Shown one piece after another: positions 33,288 through 42,050 of a DNA stretch of 64,000 nt. The translations under genes were made by a program, and so were the position numbers. The notes below the pieces were generated by a model that searched no databases, was not told the DNA's origin, and saw only the letters and a list, made by a program, of their open reading frames with translations. How positions within the stretch are numbered: position 1 is the first letter of the stretch; every line of letters starts with the position of its first letter. Location: assembly GCF_002940665.1 (NCBI RefSeq), contig NZ_MIGY01000003.1:973573-1037572 (forward strand). The letters run 5' to 3'. The stretch is from Xanthomonas arboricola. GTDB lineage: Bacteria > Pseudomonadota > Gammaproteobacteria > Xanthomonadales > Xanthomonadaceae.

Positions 33288-35095
33288 ACAGTGAACTCTT
33301 GGTTGGGCGCTTCGAGCGCAGGTGGAAGCACAAAATAGAACGTGGCGCCTTCGTCGACCGCGCCTTCGGCCCAGACCCGGCCGCCGTGGCGCGTCAGCAC
33401 GCGCCGCACGCTGGCCAGGCCGATACCGGTACCGGGATATTCGCTGGCCTTGTGCAGACGCTGGAACACGCCGAACAACTTGTCGCTGTATTCCATGTCG
33501 AAGCCGGCGCCGTTGTCGCGCACGCTGAACTGGTGGCCGCCGTCGGCCATCGGCGTGTAGGTGACCTCGATCCTGGCCACCTCGCGCTTGGTGCTGTATT
33601 TCACGGCATTGCCGAGCAGGTTCATCCACAGCTGGCGCATCATGTTCTCGTCGGCCACCAGCACCGGCAACGGCGCGATATGCCAGTCCACCCGGTGGCC
33701 GGTGTTCTCGCTCTGCACGTTGGAGTCCAGGATCGCGCGGGTTTCCGATACCAGCGACTGCATGTCCACCGCCTGCAGCCGCAGCGCGCTGCGCCCCAGG
33801 CGCGAGTACACCAGCAGATCGTCGATCAGCGACGCCATGCGACGCGCCGAGCTGCTGATCACTTCCATGTAGTGACGCGATTTTTCGTCCGCCGCATCGC
33901 CCAGATGGCGCGCCAGCTTGTCGGAGAATCCGGCCACATGGCGCAGCGGCGCGCGCAGATCGTGCGAGACTGAGTAGCTGAAGGCCTCCAGCTCGCGATT
34001 GACCTCCGACACCTGCTCCACCTTGCCTTCCATCTGCCGGTTGAGCTCCTGGATGCGCAGCTGCGAGGCCTTCTGCAGGCTGATGTCGCTGACCGTCATC
34101 AGCACCACGTCTTCGTCGCTGGTGTCCGGCAGCGGCATGCGCCGCGCGTTGATCAGCATGGTGCGCTGCACGCCATCGGCGGCGCGCTGCTCGTGTTCGT
34201 AGTCCCACAACTCGCGGCCGCGCAGCAGCACATCGGCCAGCCGCTGATGGATCTGCGCATCGCGCCAGACGCCCTCGCCCACGTCTTCCAGCGGCATCGA
34301 TTCGTTGCCGCGCTCGTCCAGCCCGTACAACTCGGCAAACGCCGGGTTGTGCAGCAGGATGCGCTGGCTGGAATCCAGCAGCACGATCGGCTCGCGCACG
34401 GTCTGCAATACCGACGACGCACGGCCGTTGGCGCGCAGGTACTCCTGCTCGGCCGCCAGGCGGCGACGGATCTGCCGCTGCAGCAACCAGGTCACGGTGC
34501 CCAGCAGCAGCAACTGCACCACCAACGTGCCCCAGCTCAGCACGGCGTAATGGGCGCGCTCGGTGTCGGCGCGCGTGTTGCGCAGCTCCAGCAGCTTGCC
34601 CTCGGCCTCCTGCAACTCGTCGATCAGCACACGGATCGGGTTGTTCAAGGTCATGTCGTCAATCAGCACGCGGATCTGCTCGGGGGCAGTGGTCACCGCA
34701 ATCCGCTCGGCCAACAACAGACGCCGCTCGATCGTGCTCTGGATGCGCCCCATCCGCACCTGCTGTGCGGGGTTGTCCTTGGTCAGCACGATCAGCCGCT
34801 GCACCGCAGCCAGCGACTCGCGCCGCCCGCGCCGCATCCGCTCCAGCAAGGCCGGACGCTGCACGCCGTGCGAGCGCATCAGGGCTGCCGATTCGGTGTC
34901 GCGCATTGCCGCTTCCAGGCGCTGGGCAGTCTCCTGCACTTCCTGGCTATGCAACACCCACGCCGCAGCCTGGTTGGCGTTGTGCGCCATCTGCTGCAAC
35001 AGCAACGACGGCACCACCACAATCAGAAACACGGCAACTGCCAGTGACGGCAGGCGCCAGCGATCCCATCTGTCTTCTTGGACCGTCGTCTGCAT
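33284..35095 (-). CDS. Membrane sensor histidine kinase with CHASE3-like and PAS domains
   Basis: 603 residues from the ATG beginning QTTVQEDRWDRW (an in-frame codon 14 residues upstream is an alternative). Two membrane helices (SLAVAVFLIVVVPSLLLQQ and LVVQLLLLGTVTWLL) enclose a helical periplasmic domain of CHASE3 type. Then a PAS domain (TVREPIVLLDSSQRILLHNPAFAELYG), a coiled coil (LNRQMEGKVEQVSEVNREL), a His box (FSYSVSHDLRAPLRH) and an ATPase domain (LLGNAVKYS, GTGIGLASVRRVLTRHGG). First gene of a three-gene phosphorelay operon. The signal is unknown. Confidence 0.9.
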   Translation of the reverse strand: MQTTVQEDRWDRWRLPSLAVAVFLIVVVPSLLLQQMAHNANQAAAWVLHSQEVQETAQRLEAAMRDTESAALMRSHGVQRPALLERMRRGRRESLAAVQRLIVLTKDNPAQQVRMGRIQSTIERRLLLAERIAVTTAPEQIRVLIDDMTLNNPIRVLIDELQEAEGKLLELRNTRADTERAHYAVLSWGTLVVQLLLLGTVTWLLQRQIRRRLAAEQEYLRANGRASSVLQTVREPIVLLDSSQRILLHNPAFAELYGLDERGNESMPLEDVGEGVWRDAQIHQRLADVLLRGRELWDYEHEQRAADGVQRTMLINARRMPLPDTSDEDVVLMTVSDISLQKASQLRIQELNRQMEGKVEQVSEVNRELEAFSYSVSHDLRAPLRHVAGFSDKLARHLGDAADEKSRHYMEVISSSARRMASLIDDLLVYSRLGRSALRLQAVDMQSLVSETRAILDSNVQSENTGHRVDWHIAPLPVLVADENMMRQLWMNLLGNAVKYSTKREVARIEVTYTPMADGGHQFSVRDNGAGFDMEYSDKLFGVFQRLHKASEYPGTGIGLASVRRVLTRHGGRVWAEGAVDEGATFYFVLPPALEAPNQEFTV

Positions 35096-35295
35096 TGCTA
35101 GGTCTGTATCCGCTCGCTGCCAAGGCCCCGAAGGCAAGTCGGCATTGTCTCCGATCAGGCCCAGGATGAGATTAACGATTCAGCCTGATCACTCCCGCGG
35201 CGACATAGCTGAATGGGCATATCATAAGTGCAGCAAACGTGAAAATGGTGCGAGCGCTTACCGCCCGTCGGCTTGCCTGGGTCGCGAACAGGCAA

Positions 35296-35325
35296 CAAAA
35301 AAAGCGCACCCCGTGGAGTGCGCCT
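35296..35325 (-). terminator. Rho-independent terminator of the BON gene
   Basis: On the minus strand GCGCACTCC pairs with GGGGTGCGC (one T-G wobble) around a 3-nt loop and is followed by seven Ts. It lies about 55 bp after the BON-domain stop. Confidence 0.88.
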
Positions 35326-35380
35326 GGTGCTCGGATCAGCCGCCTCGCCTCGGCTGCCCCGGCATTTGCTACGGCTGCAA

Positions 35381-35755
35381 TTACATCTTTGCAGCAACGA
35401 CCTTCAGGCCGGTGGACTTGACGCTCTTGACGCCTTCGATGCCCTTGGCAACTGCCACGGCCTTGTCGTGCTCGGCCTTGGTGGCAACCGTGCCGGTCAG
35501 GGTGACGATGCCGTTCTTGGTCTCGACCTTGACGTCGGTGCCCGACACGTTATCGGTGGCCAGCAGGTCGGCCTTCACCTTGGTGGTGATCCAGGTATCG
35601 GTCACCGGCTTCTTGGATTCGTTGATGTTGTCGGCAGCGTGATCCTTGTGCGCGGCGTGCTCCTGCGGCGCGGCGAATGCCTGCGAGGCACCCAGCGTCA
35701 GACCGAGCGACAGTGCCAGGGAAAGCAGCTTGCGTGCATGTGTCATGTTCTTCAT
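35381..35755 (-). CDS. Periplasmic BON-domain protein (OsmY-like)
   Basis: 124 residues; ATG preceded by GGAGGG. A signal peptide (LLSLALSLGLTLGASQAFA) is followed by a His/Lys-rich spacer and one BON domain (DTWITTKVKADLLATDNV through GIEGVKSVKSTGLKVV). OsmY has two BON domains and is osmotically induced; this has one. Likely an envelope-stress protein. Monocistronic, with its own terminator. Confidence 0.88.
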   Translation of the reverse strand: MKNMTHARKLLSLALSLGLTLGASQAFAAPQEHAAHKDHAADNINESKKPVTDTWITTKVKADLLATDNVSGTDVKVETKNGIVTLTGTVATKAEHDKAVAVAKGIEGVKSVKSTGLKVVAAKM

Positions 35756-35904
35756 TGGATGTACCCTCCTGTGAATGTGGCGGCAGTCTGCAATGGCGCT
35801 CGTCGTGCACACGTGACTGCCGGATGCAGGGGCTGTGAACCCGGCGCACACGGGTGCGTGCAATACCATGCAGACCTCTCCGTCGTTGCGATGAACCATT
35901 TTCA

Positions 35905-36972
35905 ATGCCTAAACCGTTCAATCTGGCCGTCGTCGGGTATGGCTATGTCGGCCGCACCTTCCATGCCCCGCTGATCGCCGGCACCCCGGGCCTGGCCCTG
36001 CATAGCGTGGTGTCGTCAAAACCGCAGCAGGTACAGGCGGACTTCCCCGATGTGGCCGTGCTGGCCGATCTGGAAACGGCCCTGGCCGATCCTGCGCTGG
36101 ACGCGGTGGTGCTGGCCACGCCCAATCAGACCCACGCGCCGTTCGCGTTGCAGGCACTGGCCGCCGGCAAGCATGTGCTGGTGGACAAACCCTTTGCGCT
36201 GGACGCCGCGCAGGCGCGCGAGCTGGTGGCTGCAGCCGCCGCGGCCGGGCGCATCGTCAGCGTGTTCCAGAACCGGCGCTGGGATGCGGACTTCCTCACC
36301 GTGCGCCGGCTGATCGACGAAGGCCAGTTGGGCGAGGTGGTGGAATTCCATTCGCACTTCGACCGCTTCCGGCCGCAGGTGCGCGACCGCTGGCGCGAAA
36401 GCGAGGTTCCCGGCGCCGGTCTCTGGTACGACCTGGGGCCGCATCTGCTCGATCAGGCGCTGCAGCTGTTCGGGATGCCGCAGGCGATCGGCGCGGACCT
36501 GCAGCGCCAGCGCAACCAGGCGCGCAGCGATGACTATTTCCACGTCACCCTGCGTTACCCGCGGCTGCGCGTGATCCTGCATGCCGGCTCGCTGGTGGCC
36601 GACAGCGGCCTGCGCTTTGCCGTGCACGGCACCCGTGGCAGTTATCTCAAGCACGGGCTGGACACCCAGGAGGACCAGCTACGCGCCGGACGCCGCCCCG
36701 GTACCGCCGGTTGGGGCGTGGACCCGCTTCCGGGCACGCTGACCCGCGTCGACGACGAAGGCCGCGTGCATACCCATCAACCCGACACCACGCCGGGCGA
36801 CTACCGGCAGTGCTACGCCGCGTTTCGCGATGCCCTGGCAGGCACCGGACCGGCACCGGTCAGCGGTGCCGACGCGGTGCAGGTGATGGAGCTGCTGGAG
36901 CTGGCGCAACGCAGCGCCGCCTCGGGCCAGGTGCAATGGCTGGAGGGAGCGAGCGCGGTTTTACGCGGCTGA
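35905..36972 (+). CDS. Gfo/Idh/MocA-family oxidoreductase
   Basis: 355 residues. N-terminal NAD(P)-binding motif (LAVVGYGYVGRTFHAP), then VVLATPNQTHAPFALQALAAGKHVLVDKPFALD with the family EKP-type Lys, followed by an alpha/beta substrate domain with GLWYDLGPHLLDQALQLFG. Close in layout to the YdgJ/YvaA group. Substrate, probably a sugar or inositol, cannot be told. It is divergent from the BON gene. Confidence 0.87.
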   Translation: MPKPFNLAVVGYGYVGRTFHAPLIAGTPGLALHSVVSSKPQQVQADFPDVAVLADLETALADPALDAVVLATPNQTHAPFALQALAAGKHVLVDKPFALDAAQARELVAAAAAAGRIVSVFQNRRWDADFLTVRRLIDEGQLGEVVEFHSHFDRFRPQVRDRWRESEVPGAGLWYDLGPHLLDQALQLFGMPQAIGADLQRQRNQARSDDYFHVTLRYPRLRVILHAGSLVADSGLRFAVHGTRGSYLKHGLDTQEDQLRAGRRPGTAGWGVDPLPGTLTRVDDEGRVHTHQPDTTPGDYRQCYAAFRDALAGTGPAPVSGADAVQVMELLELAQRSAASGQVQWLEGASAVLRG

Positions 36973-37164
36973 TGCACGACTGTGCGCCGTGTCGGGCGCC
37001 TGACCGGTGTGCGGCATCGGCATGGCATGCTCGCGTCCTGCGGTATCGCGTGCGGGCACTGGATCAACACGCACTGCGATCAGCCAGCGGGTACGCCGGC
37101 AGTGGATGGAAAGACGTTTCACTACGCGCCCGCCATGCAGGCGCGCAGGAGTCGGCGCAACCGC

Positions 37165-38106
37165 TCAGACGTCCTTGCTGCCGATCGTGGGCGCGGCTTC
37201 AGTCGTGGTCTTGACTGCGTGACCACCGAACTGGTTGCGCATTGCGGCTAGCAGCTTGTCGGTGAACGAATCCTTGTCGCGCGAGCGCAGCCGCTCCATC
37301 AGCGACAAGGTGATGATCGGCGCCGACACCTCCAGATCGATCGCCTCGGCAACCGTCCAGCGCCCTTCGCCCGAATCGGCCACAAACGGTGCGATACCAG
37401 CCATGGTCGGGTTATGCGCCAACGCATCGGCAGTGAGATCCAGCAGCCACGAACGCACCACGCTGCCATCGCGCCAGATCTCGGCGACCTGGTGCAGATC
37501 CAGCGCAAAGTCGGTCTTGTGCTGCATCAAAGCGAAGCCTTCGGCATAGGCCTGCATCATTCCGTACTCGATGCCGTTGTGGACCATCTTGGTGAAGTGG
37601 CCGGCGCCGCTCGGACCGACGCGCCCCCAGCCCTTGTCCGCTGCCGGCGCTAATGTGGCCAGTACCGGATGCAGCGTGGTCACCGCCGCTTCGTCGCCAC
37701 CCACCATCAGGCTGTAGCCCTCCTGCAGACCCCAGACGCCGCCGCTGGTGCCGCAATCGACAAAGGCAATACCACTGGCATGCAGCAATGCGGCGCGCCG
37801 TTGCGAATCCTTGTAATACGAATTGCCGCCATCGATGACGATATCGCCGGCCTGCAACAGCGGCAGCAGCTGCGCCAGGGTGTCGTCGACGATCTTGCCC
37901 GCCGGCACCATCAACCACACCACACGCGGGCTCGGCAGCGCGGATACCAGCGAGGCCAGCGCATCGGCAGTGACCACGCCCTTGGCCTGCGCACTGCGAC
38001 GCGCGCTTTCGCCCGGATCGTAGCCATGCACGCGATGTCCGCCGTGTACCAAACGCTCGGCCATGTTGGCGCCCATGCGGCCCAAACCCACCATACCCAG
38101 TTCCAT
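37165..38106 (-). CDS. gnd: 6-phosphogluconate dehydrogenase, short decarboxylating form
   Basis: 313 residues, the short (~300 aa) GndA/YqeC type rather than the ~470-aa form. N-terminal MELGMVGLGRMGANMAERL, cofactor region with GYDPGE, catalytic signature FVDCGTSGGVWGLQEGYSLMVGG, and FTKMVHNGIEYGMMQAYAEGF with the active-site Lys and Asn. It oxidises 6-phosphogluconate to ribulose-5-P and CO2; the short form commonly prefers NAD. It follows an unrecognised secreted-protein gene by 20 bp. Confidence 0.93.
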   Translation of the reverse strand: MELGMVGLGRMGANMAERLVHGGHRVHGYDPGESARRSAQAKGVVTADALASLVSALPSPRVVWLMVPAGKIVDDTLAQLLPLLQAGDIVIDGGNSYYKDSQRRAALLHASGIAFVDCGTSGGVWGLQEGYSLMVGGDEAAVTTLHPVLATLAPAADKGWGRVGPSGAGHFTKMVHNGIEYGMMQAYAEGFALMQHKTDFALDLHQVAEIWRDGSVVRSWLLDLTADALAHNPTMAGIAPFVADSGEGRWTVAEAIDLEVSAPIITLSLMERLRSRDKDSFTDKLLAAMRNQFGGHAVKTTTEAAPTIGSKDV

Positions 38107-38126
38107 AATCGCTCCTCGTGATCTGA

Positions 38127-39536
38127 TCAGTGCAGGGTGCCACGCCCGGCGTACGCTGGCGTGGCGGAATTCTCAATGGATCGTTCCGCCGCGGTACCGG
38201 CGCCGCACTGTTGCAACTGCCAGTCGATCCAGCGCCAGTACAAGGTGCTGCGCAGATTGTGCAAGGTCAGATCAATGGCATACGGCGTGCGCGGGTTGCG
38301 ATCGAGCAGGCGCGCTATGTGATAGGCGATCGGCTTGATCCCCTTGGGATGCACGTAGACCAGAAAGCCCTGGTAGAACGGGTCATCCAACAGGCCCTGC
38401 AGCGTGTGCAGGCGCACCTGCTGCTGCGGGTCGAGCGTGGCGCGCAGTTGTGCATCGCGCTCGTACAGCAACCGCTCGAAGCGACGCTTGCCCGTCCCGC
38501 GCAGTTCCCTGGCCAGCTCCCAGATCTGCCGGTTGAGCGCGTCGTAGTGCGCAAAGCCGCCGTGCTGCGCCAGCGCCTGCGCCGCCGCATCGCTGACGTC
38601 CACCACCACGAAGTTTTCGGCCTGATTGTGGATGTCGTCCAGAGACGACTTGTCGAACACATGCGCGATAAACCCCGGCGCACCGATAAATGCCTGGCGC
38701 CCCAGCTGCGCGGTCCTGACCGCCTTGCCGTCGGCGAAGAAATCGCCGGCATGCGCACCCAGCAGGATGCTGTCGGTGTCGTGCAGGGTCAAGAACGTGC
38801 CGATCGACAACTCGCCCGGAGTGAACACCTGATCGAAGCCCGTATCGCCATACAGTTCGCGCTGCGTTGCCAGTTGGGCGACCTGCCGCCCCACGCCGCA
38901 TTCGGAGCGCACCTGGCCGCGATAAAACACCTCCAGCGCCTGCGCATTGCTGCCGCGCGGTTGATAGCCACGCCCGAAACTGCGGAAGCCGCTCCAGCCC
39001 TGCGCTGCCGCGCCGCGCCAGCCGAATCCGATCCAGCCCAGTTGCAACGCCGAAAACCGATAGCCCGGGTTGTCCTGCAGCTGCGTGGTTGCACGCCGCG
39101 TGGCCGCACCGAGTTCGAACGCGTACGCGCATTGGGTGGCGGTATCGTCCAGCAAGGCCTGGAGCGCGGCGCCGCGTTGCTGTGCGTTCCAGCTGGCCGG
39201 CAGCGTCAGCTGCAGATCGCCGGCTGCACGCGCCTGCGCAAGCGACCCGCGCGTACAGGGCTCGCCGCGCCGCACCACCGGCGCACGCACCGCAGCGCTG
39301 CGAATATCCCAGCCCAGCCGCCGCAGCAGGGCATCGACACAGTCCACAGACGCCTTGCGCGCAGTCTCACTCGGCGTGGCCGCGGCGGCCTGCAACATCT
39401 GCACACCGAGCAATGCGATCGCGCACAGACGCAATGCGGTGCGGGAACGCGGTTTGGGCCGCGCAGATGCGGATGCAGACGCACGCCGCATCAATCCCGT
39501 CCACAGCCGCAGGCGGGGTTTCTGAAACGCGCTCAT
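38127..39536 (-). CDS. Unrecognised exported protein upstream of gnd
   Basis: 469 residues from the first ATG, or 454 from an internal ATG (RRASASAS). An Arg-rich N-terminus precedes a hydrophobic core (ALRLCAIALLGVQMLQAAAA), so export is likely. The body has FRSFGRGYQPRG, FTPGELSIGTFLTLHDTDSILLGAHAGDF and, near the end, DPFYQGFLVYVHPKGIKPIAYHIARLLDRNPRTPYAIDL. No family or catalytic motif was identified with confidence. Four or more Cys residues suggest periplasmic disulfides. The reading frame is intact and has strong GC3 bias, so it is a real gene. Co-transcription with gnd (20-bp gap) is likely. Confidence 0.75.
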   Translation of the reverse strand: MSAFQKPRLRLWTGLMRRASASASARPKPRSRTALRLCAIALLGVQMLQAAAATPSETARKASVDCVDALLRRLGWDIRSAAVRAPVVRRGEPCTRGSLAQARAAGDLQLTLPASWNAQQRGAALQALLDDTATQCAYAFELGAATRRATTQLQDNPGYRFSALQLGWIGFGWRGAAAQGWSGFRSFGRGYQPRGSNAQALEVFYRGQVRSECGVGRQVAQLATQRELYGDTGFDQVFTPGELSIGTFLTLHDTDSILLGAHAGDFFADGKAVRTAQLGRQAFIGAPGFIAHVFDKSSLDDIHNQAENFVVVDVSDAAAQALAQHGGFAHYDALNRQIWELARELRGTGKRRFERLLYERDAQLRATLDPQQQVRLHTLQGLLDDPFYQGFLVYVHPKGIKPIAYHIARLLDRNPRTPYAIDLTLHNLRSTLYWRWIDWQLQQCGAGTAAERSIENSATPAYAGRGTLH

Positions 39537-39585
39537 CGATACAAGGTGATGTAGATCGGCAGCAAGGCGCTGCGTCCTCAGACGT

Positions 39586-39611
39586 AGAAAGCCCCGGCAG
39601 GACCGGGGCTC
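39586..39611 (-). terminator. Terminator of the glycine-zipper gene
   Basis: AGCCCCGG and CCGGGGCT form an 8-bp stem with a 5-nt loop, followed on the minus strand by TTCT, 22 bp past the stop. Confidence 0.75.
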
Positions 39612-39632
39612 ACAAGATTCAGTGCATCGATT

Positions 39633-40016
39633 TCAGCGGCGTTCGCAGACGCGCGCCACCTGACGATTGCCATTGGCTTGCTGACGGTTGCCTTGAATGG
39701 TGCGACCCGCTGCACCACCAGCGACCGCACCGGCCACGGTTGCCAGCTTCTTGCCATTGCCGCCACCAACCTGGTTGCCCAGGAGGCCGCCGATCGCAGC
39801 GCCAGCGACTGTACCGCCGATGCGATTGGGATCGGTCGAGTTCTTCTGCACTTCCACATTCCGACAACGCACGCGCGTTCCGTCATTGAATCTGCGGCCT
39901 TCGTCTGCTTCGGTGTAGCGCTGCTGATGCGAATAGCTTTGCGCCTGCACGAAGGTGCTGGTCGCCATCAGGCCGATCAGGGACATACCCAACAGGGAAT
40001 TGCGCATCTTCATCAT
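39633..40016 (-). CDS. Glycine-zipper 2TM outer-membrane protein
   Basis: 127 residues; ATG preceded by AAGGAGACCG. A signal peptide (SLLGMSLIGLMATSTFVQA) is followed by a short charged region and two glycine-zipper helices (IGGTVAGAAIGGLLGNQVGG and KLATVAGAVAGGAAGRTI). Related to the 17-kDa surface-antigen/YmgG families. Probably an envelope protein of unknown role. Confidence 0.88.
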   Translation of the reverse strand: MMKMRNSLLGMSLIGLMATSTFVQAQSYSHQQRYTEADEGRRFNDGTRVRCRNVEVQKNSTDPNRIGGTVAGAAIGGLLGNQVGGGNGKKLATVAGAVAGGAAGRTIQGNRQQANGNRQVARVCERR

Positions 40017-40138
40017 CGGTCTCCTTCGTTCTCGCCCACTCGGCGAATCATGATTGCACTTTCGCCACTGTATCGAGAACGCGACGTGAAGCGTGCGGCC
40101 CGCTATTCAGGCTTTGGAGCGGAGCCTGAACCATCTTC

Positions 40139-40912
40139 TCACTGCTGTGCGGCAGGTTCGGTCTGCGGCACCTTGGCCGGGGTCGGCGGCGGGTCCTGGG
40201 ATTCGACCGGCAAGGGCGCCACCGGTGGCTGGGCGACCGGCGTTGCAGCGGGTTGCGGCGCGCTTGCCGGTGTGGCGGGCGAAACCGCCGTCTCACCCCA
40301 CCGGGCGTCGGCCGCCGGTGCCGGGGGCGTGGTATGCACTTGCGGCGCCTGGGCAGCGTTTGCAGCCGCAGGCACCGCTTCGGTGACCTTGGGCAGATAC
40401 GAATTCAGTCGCTCGAAGAAGCGCTTGTAGAAGGCCGCATCCTGCACCGTGGTGCTGGACACGCGCACCAGCGAATCGCCGCTACTGCCGACCGGCAACG
40501 ACAACGAGCCGAGCACGCCGACTCCGACGCTGGCCGAGGTCGAACTCTTCTTCAGCGCGTAACGGTCCTGCAATGCGCTGACGAACACCTGCGCCTGGCC
40601 GCCGTCCTGCGTGGCGCAGGAAATGCGCAGATTGAGTTGCTCGCTCTGCTCGGCTTCCTTGAGCTGGAAGTTCTTGCTGCCTTCCACCGCAGCGGCATCG
40701 GCACGCGTCACCGCATAGCCCTGGCTCAACAACACCCGGCGCGCGGCCTCGCAGGCCTGCGGCGAGGTCGAGGCCACACTGCGCGAATAGGTGTCGTCGG
40801 AATTGAACGACTCGCGCATCAGCATCGTGTCGCCCTTGCTGCCACCGCAGCCAGCCAGGGTTGCCAGCGCGCCAAGCAGGGCACCGCGCGCAATCAGGGA
40901 AGAACAAGACAT
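40139..40912 (-). CDS. DUF2242-like lipoprotein with Pro-rich C-terminus
   Basis: 257 residues from the ATG starting SCSSLIARG, with lipobox LATLAGC. The domain has SFNSDDTYSRSVASTSPQACEAARRVLLSQGYAV and VFVSALQDRYALKKSSTSASVGVGVLGSLSLPVG, which fit DUF2242 as I remember it; the assignment is moderate. The last ~75 residues are almost only Pro, Ala, Thr and Val and may span periplasm or peptidoglycan. Function unknown. Confidence 0.75.
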   Translation of the reverse strand: MSCSSLIARGALLGALATLAGCGGSKGDTMLMRESFNSDDTYSRSVASTSPQACEAARRVLLSQGYAVTRADAAAVEGSKNFQLKEAEQSEQLNLRISCATQDGGQAQVFVSALQDRYALKKSSTSASVGVGVLGSLSLPVGSSGDSLVRVSSTTVQDAAFYKRFFERLNSYLPKVTEAVPAAANAAQAPQVHTTPPAPAADARWGETAVSPATPASAPQPAATPVAQPPVAPLPVESQDPPPTPAKVPQTEPAAQQ

Positions 40913-40985
40913 GGGAAAATTCCGGCATCCAGAACCGGCACAGAGCATAGCGGCAACCGCTGTGCGCGCGGCGTCGCGTTGCCGA

Positions 40986-42050
40986 TCAGGGCAACGGCGG
41001 TTCATCCGCTGGCAATTGCAGGTCCAGCTGCAGGCGGCTGCCGTCTGCACCGATGCGCTCGGCGCGCAGATAGTGGTGCGCACGCACCGCCGCCAGCGTG
41101 ACCGGCGACCGGCACGGCTCGCCCCACAGGCTCAAGGCGAATCCCTGCGCCTGCAGCCAGACGGTGAGGCGGTCCCAGAGCGGCTGCTCGGCCTGCACGA
41201 TCAGGTCCAGATCCGCCGGCCCCTCCGGCAACGACGCCGGCGCCTGCAACCAGCGCGCGTAACTGCCGTGCACCTCCACCGGCAGGCCGTTTGCCCGTAG
41301 CGCCTGCAGCAGCTGCGCTGCCTGCTGCAGGTCCAGCCGCGCACGGCGGTGCTGGAAGATCAGTGCGTACTCGTGGCTGCGATTGCTGTGCGTGCCAGCA
41401 GGCGCCAGCGCTGCACCCGGCCGCTGGTAGCACAGCACCCGCTCCTCGTGCAGGGTGAACAGGCTGGCAAGGATCCGCCCCAGATCCCATGCCTGCGGGA
41501 TCACCCGCCCGCCGACGACGACGTTTTCCACCATCGCCACCCCGAAGCCACCCGGCCGCAGCCGCTTGCGCAACGCATGCAAGACCGCCCGCATGCCGGA
41601 CAGGTAGCCGGCGTAATCGGCACTGGCATACAGCTGCCCCGGCAATGCCGCACCGCGCCAGTGGCAACCGAAGTACGGCACGTTGGTCAGGCACAGATCG
41701 ATCGCCGCAGCGGGCGCGGTGTCGACCAGCGTACCGACCACGACCGGCGCCTGCACACCGTGCCGTTGCAGACGCGTGCGTGCCAGTTGCGCACGTGCGG
41801 CATCGATTTCCATGCCATGCGCGCCGCGCCCTTCCAGCGTTGCCGCCAGCAGCGTGCTGCCGAATCCACAGAACGGGTCGAACACCTGTGCGCCCGGCAC
41901 GCTGAAGTGCCGCACGAACGGGCGCATCTGATTGACCCAGCCACAATCGCGCCCGCCCAGCGGATCGGTAGCGCGTAGATCCTCGGGCAGTGCCCAGGAC
42001 GGGTCATCCGGTGTCGGCGTCCACCAGCTGCGCTGATCGAGTTCATCCAT
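40986..42050 (-). CDS. Methyltransferase fused to a nucleotidyltransferase-like domain
   Basis: 354 residues; the ATG overlaps the radical-SAM stop by 8 bp. N-terminal half: SAM-binding motif I FDPFCGFGS (residues 57-65) followed by a motif IV-like TNVPYFG (122-128). Motif I comes before motif IV, as in RNA methylases of the Trm11/UPF0020 type and gamma-class DNA methylases; Val replaces the first Pro of NPPY. C-terminal ~95 residues contain GSYAR (262-266) and DLDL (280-283), the signature of a minimal polymerase-beta-type nucleotidyltransferase. No restriction enzyme is nearby. Substrate (DNA, RNA or small molecule) unknown. Last gene of the NAD-salvage operon. Confidence 0.7.
   Translation of the reverse strand: MDELDQRSWWTPTPDDPSWALPEDLRATDPLGGRDCGWVNQMRPFVRHFSVPGAQVFDPFCGFGSTLLAATLEGRGAHGMEIDAARAQLARTRLQRHGVQAPVVVGTLVDTAPAAAIDLCLTNVPYFGCHWRGAALPGQLYASADYAGYLSGMRAVLHALRKRLRPGGFGVAMVENVVVGGRVIPQAWDLGRILASLFTLHEERVLCYQRPGAALAPAGTHSNRSHEYALIFQHRRARLDLQQAAQLLQALRANGLPVEVHGSYARWLQAPASLPEGPADLDLIVQAEQPLWDRLTVWLQAQGFALSLWGEPCRSPVTLAAVRAHHYLRAERIGADGSRLQLDLQLPADEPPLP

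Noticed and set aside
40986..42050. Restriction-modification system
   Set aside because: Despite a methyltransferase domain, there is no endonuclease or specificity subunit nearby, and motif order and NVPY site do not fit a standard type II enzyme.
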